Assembly: GCA_023228875.1 (NCBI GenBank) | Contig: JALOAG010000001.1 | Location: forward strand, 124,001 to 188,000 | DNA length: 64,000 nucleotides | DNA from: Bacteroidia bacterium | Lineage (GTDB): Bacteria; Bacteroidota; Bacteroidia; NS11-12g; UBA955 | Direction of reading: 5' to 3' | In this document: piece by piece, positions 27,250 through 36,452 of the stretch | Layout: each line of letters opens with the position of its first letter | Numbering within the stretch: position 1 is the first letter of the stretch | Position numbers and translations under genes: made by a program | Notes under the pieces: model-generated | What the model was told of the DNA's origin: nothing | Database searches by the model: none | The model's input: the letters and a program-made list of their open reading frames with translations, nothing else

Positions 27250-28791
27250 TTACTTTTTAAACATTTTTAACATACGATGTGTAACAAAAAAACCGCCCAC
27301 TATATTGATGCTTGCAACCAATATAGCCAAGAATGCAATGATTGTAACAGGGGCAGAAAAATCATCTGTTACTTGCAATAACCCCCCAATCACAATAATT
27401 CCACTGATAGCGTTGGTAATAGCCATCAAAGGTGTGTGTAGTGCGTGGGTTACATTCCAAATCAAGTTCCAACCTACAAACACAGCCAACACAAATACCG
27501 TGAAATGCTGCATAAATTGAGGTTCTGCAAATTGACCAACCAAAAATAAAAGCGCACCTACTACACCAAGCTGAATCAACATATTACTTGTTTTTTTCTT
27601 TACTTTATTTGCTTCTTGTACTCTTATTTCTTCTGCTGAAAGTTCTTTTACAACAGGTTTGGGTTTTTGTGGACTCACAGGCAAAGGCTCAGGGGGCCAA
27701 TTGATTTTGCCATCGTGTGTTACCATAGCTCTTGAAACAATGGCATCTTGGAAGTCAATTTTAAAGTTAGCTGCCTTACCCATATCATCAAGAAGATGAC
27801 ACAGATTGTTTCCATAGAGTTGTGAAGCTTGAGCCGGTAATTGGTCGAGTTTGCCAATGATAGTTACGCCATTGCCTGTTGTAAATATTTGACCATTTTG
27901 GGTTAAAGCACAATTGCCTCCGGTCGATGCAGCAAGGTCCACAATGACAGAACCCGGTTTCATGGCTGCTACATGATAGTCTAAAATTAATTTGGGAGCT
28001 TCTCTCCCGGGTATTTGTGCAGTTGTAATGATGATATCAACGTCTGAAGCTTGTTCCAAGAACAATTTCATTTCGGCTTCAATAAACTCTTTGCTCATTT
28101 CCTTTGAATAACCTGATGAAGTTGCACCATCTTCATTTATGTCCACAGTGAGAAATTGAGCACCCATGGATTCTATTTGTTCAGCCACTTCTTTGCGAGT
28201 GTCGAATGCTCTCACAATCGCACCAAGAGAATTAGCCGCACCAATGGCAGCTAAGCCTGCTACACCTGCTCCAATGACCAATACTTTGGCAGGATCAACT
28301 TTGCCCGCTGCTGTAATTTGACCATTTAAAAAACGTCCAAAATGATAAGCCCCTTCTATTACAGCCCTATATCCTGCAATGTTTGCCATAGACGAAAGGA
28401 CGTCCATTTTCTGTGCACGGGATATTCTTGGAATTGCGTCCATTGCAACGGCATTGACTTTTTTCTCTGCAAGTAATTTCAACAAGTCTTGATTGGTTGC
28501 GGGCCATAAGTAACTAAGAAGCACTAATCCTTCCTTCATTTGATTTACTTCTTCTGGACTGGGTTCTAATACTTTCAGCACTATATCGCTATTGCTATAT
28601 ATTTCGTTTGCTGTTGCAGACAGATGCGCTCCGGATTCTTCAAATTCTTTGTCTGTAAAATTTGATTTTAATCCTGCTCCTTTTTCAATGTAAACCTCAA
28701 ACCCTTGTTTTATCAACCTTTTTACGGTCTTGGGTGTGGCTGCCACTCTCGATTCGTTAGGATTTAATTCCTTTGGGATTCCTACTCTCAT
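27250..28791 (-). CDS. pntA: NAD(P) transhydrogenase subunit alpha (undivided)
   Basis: 513 residues, the E. coli-type single-chain alpha subunit rather than the split alpha1/alpha2 form. Domain dI (residues 1-380) begins MRVGIPKELNPNESRVAATP and contains VLVIGAGVAGLAAIGAANSLGA (Rossmann NAD site; the run is longer in the protein) and PGSVIVDLAASTGGNC. Four helices of dII follow (from LIQLGVVGALLFLVG). It oxidises NADH and passes hydride to PntB. The -7 box TATATTTG lies at 28858-28865. Confidence 0.96.
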   Translation of the reverse strand: MRVGIPKELNPNESRVAATPKTVKRLIKQGFEVYIEKGAGLKSNFTDKEFEESGAHLSATANEIYSNSDIVLKVLEPSPEEVNQMKEGLVLLSYLWPATNQDLLKLLAEKKVNAVAMDAIPRISRAQKMDVLSSMANIAGYRAVIEGAYHFGRFLNGQITAAGKVDPAKVLVIGAGVAGLAAIGAANSLGAIVRAFDTRKEVAEQIESMGAQFLTVDINEDGATSSGYSKEMSKEFIEAEMKLFLEQASDVDIIITTAQIPGREAPKLILDYHVAAMKPGSVIVDLAASTGGNCALTQNGQIFTTGNGVTIIGKLDQLPAQASQLYGNNLCHLLDDMGKAANFKIDFQDAIVSRAMVTHDGKINWPPEPLPVSPQKPKPVVKELSAEEIRVQEANKVKKKTSNMLIQLGVVGALLFLVGQFAEPQFMQHFTVFVLAVFVGWNLIWNVTHALHTPLMAITNAISGIIVIGGLLQVTDDFSAPVTIIAFLAILVASINIVGGFFVTHRMLKMFKK

Positions 28792-28857
28792 TCTTTTAGG
28801 TATTTATATCTTATTAATAATCAACAAAATAACTCAATACATCTTATTTTGCGTGCG

Positions 28858-28865
28858 CAAATATA
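28858..28865 (-). promoter_or_regulatory. Promoter -7 element for pntAB
   Basis: TATATTTG on the minus strand, 66 bases before the ATG of pntA, leaving a normal-length leader. Confidence 0.55.
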
Positions 28866-29013
28866 AGCGATTAAATTTTGTCAGATTTGTTCATACTAAT
28901 GAATTGTTGCGAATCACGATTACAAAGCCGCTACTATGGATTATCGAGGGTTATAATCTGACTAATGTAAGGTGATGTTTTTTGAAGATTATTTTAAGAA
29001 TCGTTCGCCCATT

Positions 29014-30852
29014 CTATTTTCCATAATTTTCATATATCCGATTCAGCTCTTTATTTTTGCGGATGATTGCATGAAAGCGGTTGTAATAGCTTGGAGGAAA
29101 TTGTTGAATAATATTCTTGTATTGATTTGGGTCTTGGTTCAGGTTGTAAAGCTGCGCATGGTGTATATTGTCAATGATATAACTGAAGGAGTCTTGATAG
29201 ATACCCATACCTTCATTGGACCAGATCCTAACTTCGTTTGTACTTAAAAAAACTAAGGTTCTGTGGTTGTCTATGGGTTTGAATAGCGATGTGCCTTTGT
29301 ATTGTTCATAGACTGCGGAGTTTGCTTCTTGAGCATCAAGAAAATCAACTAATGTAGGCATTATGTCAAGATTGGTAATTCTTTTGTCTCTGTTGTGTAG
29401 CATCTGATGATATTGCTCAGGATTTTCATCTATCCATTGTGTTGGTATTCTTATGAACAACGGTATATGTAATGCCTCTTTGAGAAATGAACCTAATCTG
29501 GATTCACGTTTGATGGAATATTCACCATGGTCAGCAGTAAAAATAAAAATTGTTCTATCTAATTCTCCCCGACTTTCAAAGGCTTTGTAAATGTTTTCTA
29601 TGCTTTTATCAATGATATACATTGCTTTGCCATATCTTTCCTTGATGTGCTTTGGGATTTCAATAAGAGGAGAAGATTCTTGAAAAGGTTTATGCAATGC
29701 ATTGGTATTGTATATCACAAAAACCGGTTTGTCTTTAGGCATCTCCTCAATTTTTTGTTTGGCTTTCAACGTCATGGCAATGTCGTCCACACCTAAGTCG
29801 TTAACAGTGCTCAAGTCTGTGTCTTCTGAAGTAAAGAGTAAATCCAGATTTTTATTTTTAACAAAATAGCGAAAATTGTCCCAAGTATAGCGTTGAGATG
29901 AGATCAGGGCGGTAGAATATGCATTGGCTTTTGTGTAGTCCCACATAAAGGGAACTTGCATCAATTTTTCATAAGGTTCTTCGGGTCCCACACCGGTAAA
30001 AAGTGAAGGCACGCTGATGTTGGTACAACCAGAAATGGACATAGCATCTTGAAAAACCACAAATTGTGATTTTTCGAGTGTAAACCATGATTGCAGAAAG
30101 GGAGTGTAGTCGTTTTCATATCCATAAATAGACAAAGGTTCTGCACTCATGGATTCTTGTAGAATGATAACAATATTATATGCTGAAACACTCCCCTTGT
30201 GAGGATTTATCCTTATATCAGAAGGTTTCAGGTATTTTCGTGTAATTCTTTGATTCTTTTCTCTCAGGTATTTTTTTGTTGTAAATAAATACCGTGTGTC
30301 AATAGTTGAAAATAGAGTGTCGCCATATTTTCCAAATTGATTTTGACCAATAGCTACTAATAGGAAAAGGGCGATTACCCTAAAATAACCTTGTTGTTTA
30401 TAAACAGCGTTGCGTGCAAAATACCAAAACATCAATACAGACAGTATGAGATATGTAATCATGACACTTGGTTTGCTGAAAAATACTTCAAACACATTGA
30501 CAAAATATTCCGGGTCATCCATCACAAACGCAATGAGGTTGTCATCCAAAAAGACTTTAAACTCTAAATATACTTGGATTCCTACTGTAAAAAGTATGGG
30601 TAAAAATATTACCATCAAAGCACGGATGATCAAGGAAGGAATCTTTGGCAACATTTCGGTAATGGCTCCGGCTACATTCCAAAAACACAAAGACCACAGT
30701 GCACTTAACAAGAAAATTGTAAAGGAAAAAGGATGAATAGAAGGTTTGTAAACATACATCCCTAAACTGATTGCTGTTAAGATCAACGACAGCAATGTCC
30801 AGCGGTTTAAAAATAAAGCGAAAAACTTGTTTAATGTAAATTTGTTTAGCAA
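29014..30852 (-). CDS. Membrane phosphoethanolamine transferase-like / LTA synthase-like sulfatase-fold enzyme
   Basis: 612 residues. Five N-terminal membrane helices (to about residue 175) are followed by an alkaline-phosphatase-fold domain. Seen motifs: IILQESMSAEPLSIYGYEND (metal Glu), SGCTNISVPSLFTG (Thr nucleophile region as in EptA-type enzymes), FTADHGEYSIK and ALHIPLFIRIP (metal Asp/His). The SVPSLF motif favours phosphoethanolamine transfer to lipid A or another glycan over lipoteichoic acid, which Bacteroidota lack. The start is a TTG at 30852: it has GGAG 5 bases upstream, an in-frame stop just before, and a TACATTTG box at 30876-30883; the first ATG would cut into helix one. Confidence 0.82.
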   Translation of the reverse strand: MLNKFTLNKFFALFLNRWTLLSLILTAISLGMYVYKPSIHPFSFTIFLLSALWSLCFWNVAGAITEMLPKIPSLIIRALMVIFLPILFTVGIQVYLEFKVFLDDNLIAFVMDDPEYFVNVFEVFFSKPSVMITYLILSVLMFWYFARNAVYKQQGYFRVIALFLLVAIGQNQFGKYGDTLFSTIDTRYLFTTKKYLREKNQRITRKYLKPSDIRINPHKGSVSAYNIVIILQESMSAEPLSIYGYENDYTPFLQSWFTLEKSQFVVFQDAMSISGCTNISVPSLFTGVGPEEPYEKLMQVPFMWDYTKANAYSTALISSQRYTWDNFRYFVKNKNLDLLFTSEDTDLSTVNDLGVDDIAMTLKAKQKIEEMPKDKPVFVIYNTNALHKPFQESSPLIEIPKHIKERYGKAMYIIDKSIENIYKAFESRGELDRTIFIFTADHGEYSIKRESRLGSFLKEALHIPLFIRIPTQWIDENPEQYHQMLHNRDKRITNLDIMPTLVDFLDAQEANSAVYEQYKGTSLFKPIDNHRTLVFLSTNEVRIWSNEGMGIYQDSFSYIIDNIHHAQLYNLNQDPNQYKNIIQQFPPSYYNRFHAIIRKNKELNRIYENYGK

Positions 30853-30875
30853 TGGCTCCGTTTGTCAATCCGTTG

Positions 30876-30883
30876 CAAATGTA
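30876..30883 (-). promoter_or_regulatory. Promoter -7 element supporting the TTG start
   Basis: TACATTTG on the minus strand, 23 bases before the TTG start codon at 30852. Confidence 0.55.
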
Positions 30884-30986
30884 GAAAAAAGACTATGTCT
30901 GACAAGTATAGAATGTTACTATCTAATGAATTAAACAATAAGTAATTTCTTGTTTCTAACTTTCATATTTCTAGATATTGTTTTCT

Positions 30987-30994
30987 TAACTTTG
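30987..30994 (+). promoter_or_regulatory. Candidate -7 element before the menA-upstream gene
   Basis: TAACTTTG, 6 bases before the ATG at 31001. No good TTG -33 partner at the usual distance. Confidence 0.45.
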
Positions 30995-31000
30995 CTACCT

Positions 31001-31951
31001 ATGAATATAGAGGTACTCAGCAAAAAAATCAAGAAAATAGCCCAAGAAATTTCTAGTTTAACGCATGATATTGAACACAATACTGCCAGAAGACAATTTT
31101 ATATTGATTTGATAAAACAACGTGTATTTGATTTATATGACCTTACACAAGAGTTTAGTCAAGCAGTTAAAGGAAAAGAGGTTGTGAAAGATGGATATTT
31201 CTTGAAAAAAAACCAACCGACTGGTTTTTTCAGAACCGAGAGAGACGAAACTGTTAAAGAAAATCCTATTGAAGAAAAACCTGCTGATATCACTAAGATA
31301 GTTACAGAACAACCAAAAGCAGAAGAGAAAAAACCGGAACCTATTTCAATTGAAAAGCCAATCGAAACCCCGGTAGCTAAAAATCTGTTTACAGAGGAAC
31401 CCAAGGTTGAAGAGAAGGTAATTATTCCAACCCAAGAAGAAGTTGAAATACCCTTAGAAGATGCAATAGAAGAGGAAACCGTAGTAGGAACAAAAGAAGA
31501 TATTAAAGAAGAGGAAATAGAAGAAGAAAAGGTTAATATTATTGAAGAAAGTGCTCCGGTATTATCTACTCCCGCAACAGAAGCAAACAAAGTCTCATTA
31601 GCAGAAAAACCTTCCGGTAATACGAATCTCAGGCCATTATTAACACAACTTTTGGCAGACATTACAGCTCGTAAAACACTGGCAAACGATATTTCACATA
31701 AATTGCAAAGTGCACCTATTACGAATTTTTATAATACTGTTTCAATTAGCCAGAAACATCAATATATAGATGAACTGTTTGCATGCAAACCCGATGTGTA
31801 TCGCAGTGTTTTACAAAAAATTGAAGAAATTGGGAATTTACAAGACTCTTTGGAATACTTAGGTAAAGAGATTGCGCCAACGTATCATTGGGAAAAGAGT
31901 GAAAAATTAGTTTCAGAATTTTTGTATTTGGTAAACAGGAGGTTCTTGTGA
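31001..31951 (+). CDS. Bacteroidota hypothetical protein with acidic linker, upstream of menA
   Basis: 316 residues from the ATG at 31001; a longer in-frame form would read through the putative promoter. Three parts: a helical coiled-coil-like N-terminus (MNIEVLSKKIKKIAQEISSL to about 60), a long low-complexity linker rich in Glu, Lys, Pro and Val (about 70-200), and a helical C-terminal domain (about 215-316) with SISQKHQYIDELFACKPDVY and EKLVSEFLYLVNRRFL. From memory the end resembles a conserved Bacteroidota domain reading ..N.KF.FI.ELF.G....Y. and ending KRRY/RRF. Its last codons overlap menA (GTGA). Function unknown. Confidence 0.65.
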   Translation: MNIEVLSKKIKKIAQEISSLTHDIEHNTARRQFYIDLIKQRVFDLYDLTQEFSQAVKGKEVVKDGYFLKKNQPTGFFRTERDETVKENPIEEKPADITKIVTEQPKAEEKKPEPISIEKPIETPVAKNLFTEEPKVEEKVIIPTQEEVEIPLEDAIEEETVVGTKEDIKEEEIEEEKVNIIEESAPVLSTPATEANKVSLAEKPSGNTNLRPLLTQLLADITARKTLANDISHKLQSAPITNFYNTVSISQKHQYIDELFACKPDVYRSVLQKIEEIGNLQDSLEYLGKEIAPTYHWEKSEKLVSEFLYLVNRRFL

Positions 31952-32871
31952 AAGCATATATAGGTGCTGCACGATTGCGCACTTTGCCATTAGCTGCTGC
32001 CGTAGTTGCAATGGGAGATATTTGCGTTAGATTGTTCTATCCGTCATTCTACCGATTTGAAATTACCGGTTGGATTTTAATTACAGCTATTTTGTTGCAA
32101 GTGTTATCAAATTTTGCAAATGATTACGGTGATTTTAAAAAAGGCACTGACATTTATGCTAAACGTAAAGATAGGGCAATGTCTTCAGGTAGAATCTCGG
32201 AATCAAAGATGATTGTTTCGCTTGTTTTAATTTCAGGTTTATCCTTATTGTCAGGATTGAAATTGTTGTGGGTAGCTTTTGATGGAGATTTATCTAAGGG
32301 ATTTATTTTTATGCTCGGAGTTGGATTGCTTGCTATTTTAGCTTCCATTACCTATACAATTGGCAAGAATGCCTATGGATACAAAGCTCTTGGGGATTTG
32401 TTTGTATTTATTTTTTTTGGTCCGGTGGCAGTGTTGGGGTGCGTTTATTTGCATGCTACCGATTCTTTTGTTGTCCAACCCAATCACGTTTTTCCGGCAT
32501 GTGTAGCAGCTTCTTGTTGCATGGGCTTTGCTTCTACCGCTGTGCTTACTATTAACAATATTCGCGATATTGAAAAAGATAAAAGTTCAGGTAAAACTAC
32601 AATACCGGTATTGCTGGGTTATGTTAAAGCAAAAATGTATTTCTACACTTTAGTAATTGCCATGTTAATCAGTTTTGTGGTATTTATCTCTTTAACAGAT
32701 AAAGACTTAGGAGTCAAGCTGTTTGTATCAATTATTGCCTTGTTGATTTTTACATTCAGAATAATGAAAATTGCGCTTGCAAATAGACAAACACCTTTTT
32801 TTTATTACATGCGTGAACTTAAATATTTCTCAATTTCTGTGTTGGTATTGCCTTTGTTATCATGGTTCTGA
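31948..32871 (+). CDS. menA: 1,4-dihydroxy-2-naphthoate polyprenyltransferase
   Basis: 307 residues with a GTG start overlapping the previous stop by 4 bases. UbiA-family membrane prenyltransferase with about eight helices. The first Asp-rich motif is ANDYGDFKKGTDIYAKRKDR (residues 52-71) and the second NNIRDIEKDKSSGKTTIPV (near 205), which bind the polyprenyl diphosphate through Mg2+. It attaches the isoprenoid tail in menaquinone synthesis. The adjacent, overlapping menC supports the pathway assignment. Other men genes are not in the window. Confidence 0.93.
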   Translation: MKAYIGAARLRTLPLAAAVVAMGDICVRLFYPSFYRFEITGWILITAILLQVLSNFANDYGDFKKGTDIYAKRKDRAMSSGRISESKMIVSLVLISGLSLLSGLKLLWVAFDGDLSKGFIFMLGVGLLAILASITYTIGKNAYGYKALGDLFVFIFFGPVAVLGCVYLHATDSFVVQPNHVFPACVAASCCMGFASTAVLTINNIRDIEKDKSSGKTTIPVLLGYVKAKMYFYTLVIAMLISFVVFISLTDKDLGVKLFVSIIALLIFTFRIMKIALANRQTPFFYYMRELKYFSISVLVLPLLSWF

Positions 32872-33893
32872 AATTTGAATTAGAAAAACACACCCTTATA
32901 TACAAAAGACCTGCAACCACAAGCAGAGGCGCGCTTAATGACCGCAAACTATGGATTATCAAAGTGTTTGATGTATTGCAACCTGATATTAAAGGTCAAG
33001 GAGAATGTGGCATTATACACAAACTTAGCCCGGAAGATACAATAGATTTTGACTCTATAATTGAGGAGCTTGTTTTCAAGTTAAATTGTGGCGAAAACAT
33101 TGACCCTGAGATATTAGAGCAGTATCCGGCATTCAGTTTTGCATTAGAGTCCGCCTTGTTAGACCTGCAAACCGGAGGCAAACAAATATTGTTTGATACT
33201 CCCTTTAGTCATGGCTTAGCAGGCATCAAAATAAATGGATTGGTGTGGATGAATGACATTGAGGAAATGCAAGCAGAAGCTCAACTAAAGTTGCAAGCAG
33301 GATTCAATTGCCTAAAATTTAAAATAGGGGCACTTGATTTTGAACTTGAATGTCGGATGATTGAGCAAGTGAGAAAAACTGCTGACAGTTCGCACTTGCA
33401 AATCAGATTAGATGCTAATGGAGCGTTCCCTGCTACAGATGCGTTGTTGATGCTCAAAGATTTAAAACGCTTCGAGATTCACAGTATAGAACAACCAATA
33501 GCGCGAAATCAATGGGGAGAGATGGAAGAACTCTGTGCAAAATCTCCTATAGACATTGCCTTGGACGAAGAGCTGATAGGGTTAAATATTGACAGACAAG
33601 CAGAGGCATTGCTGAAACAAGTTCGTCCGCAATGGATTGTGCTCAAACCCTCTCTTGTGGGTGGACTTGCTGCGTCTGATAAATGGATAAGCATTGCAAA
33701 GAAATACAATGTGGGCTGGTGGGCAACGTCTGCTTTAGAAAGCAATATTGGATTAAATGTAATTGCTCAATGGGTCTCAACTAAGGAAACAAAATTGCAT
33801 CAAGGGCTAGGAACCGGTCAGCTATATACCACAAATTTTACTCCCAATACTCAAATTAAATTAGGGGAGTTATGGAGGGAAAACGGCAAATAA
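32862..33893 (+). CDS. menC: o-Succinylbenzoate synthase
   Basis: 343 residues. Enolase-superfamily fold: N-terminal capping region (about 1-95) and a barrel with the catalytic Lys in CLKFKIGALDFE (near 150), metal ligands Asp in IRLDANGAFP, Glu in HSIEQPIARNQ and Asp in ALDEELIG, and the second Lys in IVLKPSLVGGL. It dehydrates SHCHC to o-succinylbenzoate in menaquinone synthesis. It overlaps menA by 10 bases, so the two are one translational unit. Dipeptide epimerases share the fold, but the menA linkage favours MenC. Confidence 0.9.
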   Translation: MVLKFELEKHTLIYKRPATTSRGALNDRKLWIIKVFDVLQPDIKGQGECGIIHKLSPEDTIDFDSIIEELVFKLNCGENIDPEILEQYPAFSFALESALLDLQTGGKQILFDTPFSHGLAGIKINGLVWMNDIEEMQAEAQLKLQAGFNCLKFKIGALDFELECRMIEQVRKTADSSHLQIRLDANGAFPATDALLMLKDLKRFEIHSIEQPIARNQWGEMEELCAKSPIDIALDEELIGLNIDRQAEALLKQVRPQWIVLKPSLVGGLAASDKWISIAKKYNVGWWATSALESNIGLNVIAQWVSTKETKLHQGLGTGQLYTTNFTPNTQIKLGELWRENGK

Positions 33894-33956
33894 TTTGTAA
33901 TACATAAACACACAAAGAATGTTATCTTCGCACACCCTTATTAAAGGAGGAAAAAT

Positions 33957-35354
33957 ATGTCATTAATCAAGTCAATTTCTGGAATCAGAGGAACGATAGG
34001 AGGCTTGCCGGGCAACAATCTTACACCACCCGACATTGTTAAATTTACTGCTGCTTTTGCAACTTTCATTGGCAAACAAAATTGGGGTAAGACGATTGTT
34101 GTTGGACGTGATGCTCGTATTTCGGGTCAAATGGTTGCAGGTTTGGTTAATTCAACTCTTGTTTCTCTTGGATTTGATGTTGTTGACTTGGGCTTGAGTA
34201 CCACCCCTTCTGTTGAACTTGCTGTTATTGAACTCAAGGCAGCGGGTGGAATTATTATTACTGCAAGCCATAACCCAAAACAATGGAATGCACTGAAATT
34301 ACTTAATAATGACGGAGAGTTTTTAGATGAAGCACAAGCAGGTCAAGTGTTAGAACTGGCAGAAACTTCAGCAGTAAACTATGCAGATGCTACAGAAATT
34401 GGTGAGATTCACCATCAACATGGAGGTTATATCAACAGACATATTGAAAGAATACTTGAACTACCTCTTGTTGATGTAAAAGCAATCAGAGAGAAAGGAT
34501 TCAAAATTGTGGTAGATGCCGTTAACTCTACAGGCGGAATAGCTGTTCCTGCTTTGTTAAAGGCACTGGGAGTAAGTGAAATAATAGAGATAAACTGTGA
34601 GCCTACCGGACATTTTGCGCACAATCCCGAACCATTGCCCGAAAATCTTACAAGTCTGGCACTCAAGGTGAAGGGGCGTTCTGCTGACTTGGGTATCAGT
34701 GTTGACCCGGACGTGGATAGATTGGCATTGGTGTCTGAGAATGGCGAAATGTTTGGAGAAGAATATACATTGGTTGCTGTAGCTCAATATGTGTTACAAC
34801 ACACACCCGGCAATACCGTGTCTAATCTTAGTTCCACTCGAGCACTGAGAGATGTTACAGAAAAAGCAGGGATGAGCTATTCGGCTTCTGCTGTGGGAGA
34901 AGTGAATGTTGTGAAACAAATGAAGGCTACTAACGCGGTTATTGGAGGCGAAGGAAATGGAGGTATTATTTACCCTGAAATACACTATGGAAGAGATGCA
35001 TTAGTGGGCATTGCTCTTTTCTTGTCTCATCTTGCAAAAATTGGTAAAAAAGCTTCTACCTATAGAGCAACTTTGCCCAATTATGTGATTTCTAAAAATA
35101 AAATCAGTATTGCAGATAATTTCTCTGTAGATACGATTTTAGAACAAATTCAACACAAATACAAAAGACACCCTATCAATACTGTTGATGGTCTGAAAAT
35201 AGAATTTGATGACGAATGGGTGCATCTAAGAAAATCAAATACAGAACCTGTTATCAGGATTTATGCTGAAAGCAAATCGTCAACCTTGGCGGATAATCTT
35301 GCTGAAAGGATAATGAAAGATATAGGAGAACTCTTAAAAAGTAACGGAAAATAA
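33957..35354 (+). CDS. glmM: Phosphoglucosamine mutase-like alpha-phosphohexomutase
   Basis: 465 residues. The phosphoserine loop is ITASHNPKQWNALKLL (near residue 100), the metal loop DPDVDRLALV (near 245), the sugar-binding loop GGEGNGGII and the phosphate-binding end RKSNTEPVIRIYAES. The N-terminus SISGIRGTIGG is typical. The family interconverts hexose 1- and 6-phosphates; in Bacteroidota this clade is annotated GlmM, which makes glucosamine-1-phosphate for peptidoglycan and LPS, but phosphomannomutase activity cannot be excluded. ychF starts on the next base after its stop. Confidence 0.85.
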   Translation: MSLIKSISGIRGTIGGLPGNNLTPPDIVKFTAAFATFIGKQNWGKTIVVGRDARISGQMVAGLVNSTLVSLGFDVVDLGLSTTPSVELAVIELKAAGGIIITASHNPKQWNALKLLNNDGEFLDEAQAGQVLELAETSAVNYADATEIGEIHHQHGGYINRHIERILELPLVDVKAIREKGFKIVVDAVNSTGGIAVPALLKALGVSEIIEINCEPTGHFAHNPEPLPENLTSLALKVKGRSADLGISVDPDVDRLALVSENGEMFGEEYTLVAVAQYVLQHTPGNTVSNLSSTRALRDVTEKAGMSYSASAVGEVNVVKQMKATNAVIGGEGNGGIIYPEIHYGRDALVGIALFLSHLAKIGKKASTYRATLPNYVISKNKISIADNFSVDTILEQIQHKYKRHPINTVDGLKIEFDDEWVHLRKSNTEPVIRIYAESKSSTLADNLAERIMKDIGELLKSNGK

Positions 35355-36452
35355 ATGGCTCTAAAATGTGGTATCGTTGGATTACCCAACGTAGGTAAAT
35401 CAACACTTTTCAACTGTTTGACAAATGCAAAAGCTCAAGCAGCAAACTTTCCCTTTTGTACAATCGAACCCAATATTGGTATTATAACCGTTCCCGATCC
35501 AAGGTTAGAGGAATTGACTAAAATCGCTAAGCCTCAAAACATAGTGCCCGCAACTATTGAGATTGTGGACATTGCAGGTTTAGTAAAGGGCGCTAGCAAA
35601 GGCGAAGGTTTAGGAAATCAATTTTTAGGAAATATCAGAAGTACCAATGCCATTTTGCATGTTTTAAGATGTTTTGAAAACGACAATATCATCCATGTTG
35701 AAGGTGGCATTGATCCTATTAGAGACAAGGATATTATTGATACAGAATTACAATTCAAAGACTTAGAATCTGTAGATGCAAGGATTAGCAAAGTAGCAAA
35801 GGCAGCTAAAGCAGGTGGTGATAAAGATGCAGCCAAAACTCACGAGGTATTGCTTAAAATTAAACAACACCTTGAACAAGGTAAATCTGTGCGCTCCTTA
35901 GGCTTGGAGAAAGAGGAGTTGGAATTGATTGACGACTTGAATTTACTTACTGTTAAACCAATTTTATACGTCTGCAACGTGGACGAAGCAGGGTTAAAAG
36001 GCAATAAGTGGGTAGATGCAGTCAAGGAGAAAGCAAAAGAAGAACAAGCAGAAGTAATTATTATCTCTGCAGCATTGGAAGCGGAAATTGCCGAACTGGA
36101 AGATTCCGAGGAACGCGCAATGTTTTTGAAAGATTATGGTTTAAGCGAAAGTGGATTGGCGCAATTAATCAGAGCTGCTTATAAACTCTTGGACTACATT
36201 ACTTATTTTACCGTAGGAGAAAAAGAAGTGAGAGCATGGACTATAACGAAAGGCTTTAAAGCACCACAAGCTGCCGGAGTGATTCACTCAGATTTTGAAA
36301 AAGGCTTTATCAGGGCTGAAGTAATCTCTTACGATGATTATGTTCATTACAAATCTGAAACCGCTGTTAAAGAAGCCGGAAAGTTAGGCGTAGAAGGAAA
36401 AGAATATATTGTGCAAGACGGGGATTGTATGCACTTTAGATTTAATGTATAA
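35355..36452 (+). CDS. ychF: Redox-regulated ATPase / ribosome-binding GTPase-like YchF
   Basis: 365 residues. G1 GLPNVGKSTLFNCL, the switch region ANFPFCTIEPNIG, G3 VDIAGLVKGAS, and a modified G4 (NVDE in place of NKxD) that explains the preference for ATP in this family. A coiled-coil insertion spans about 125-180 and a TGS domain forms the C-terminus (YFTVGEKEVRAWTITKG). YchF binds ribosomes and is involved in stress responses. It follows the mutase with no gap, and its 3' end overlaps the convergent peptidase gene by 11 bases. Confidence 0.96.
   Translation: MALKCGIVGLPNVGKSTLFNCLTNAKAQAANFPFCTIEPNIGIITVPDPRLEELTKIAKPQNIVPATIEIVDIAGLVKGASKGEGLGNQFLGNIRSTNAILHVLRCFENDNIIHVEGGIDPIRDKDIIDTELQFKDLESVDARISKVAKAAKAGGDKDAAKTHEVLLKIKQHLEQGKSVRSLGLEKEELELIDDLNLLTVKPILYVCNVDEAGLKGNKWVDAVKEKAKEEQAEVIIISAALEAEIAELEDSEERAMFLKDYGLSESGLAQLIRAAYKLLDYITYFTVGEKEVRAWTITKGFKAPQAAGVIHSDFEKGFIRAEVISYDDYVHYKSETAVKEAGKLGVEGKEYIVQDGDCMHFRFNV

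Noticed and set aside
28972..29247. Plus-strand ORF of 91 codons
   Set aside because: Antisense to the end of the phosphoethanolamine-transferase-like gene; no start signals, and the true gene explains the sequence.
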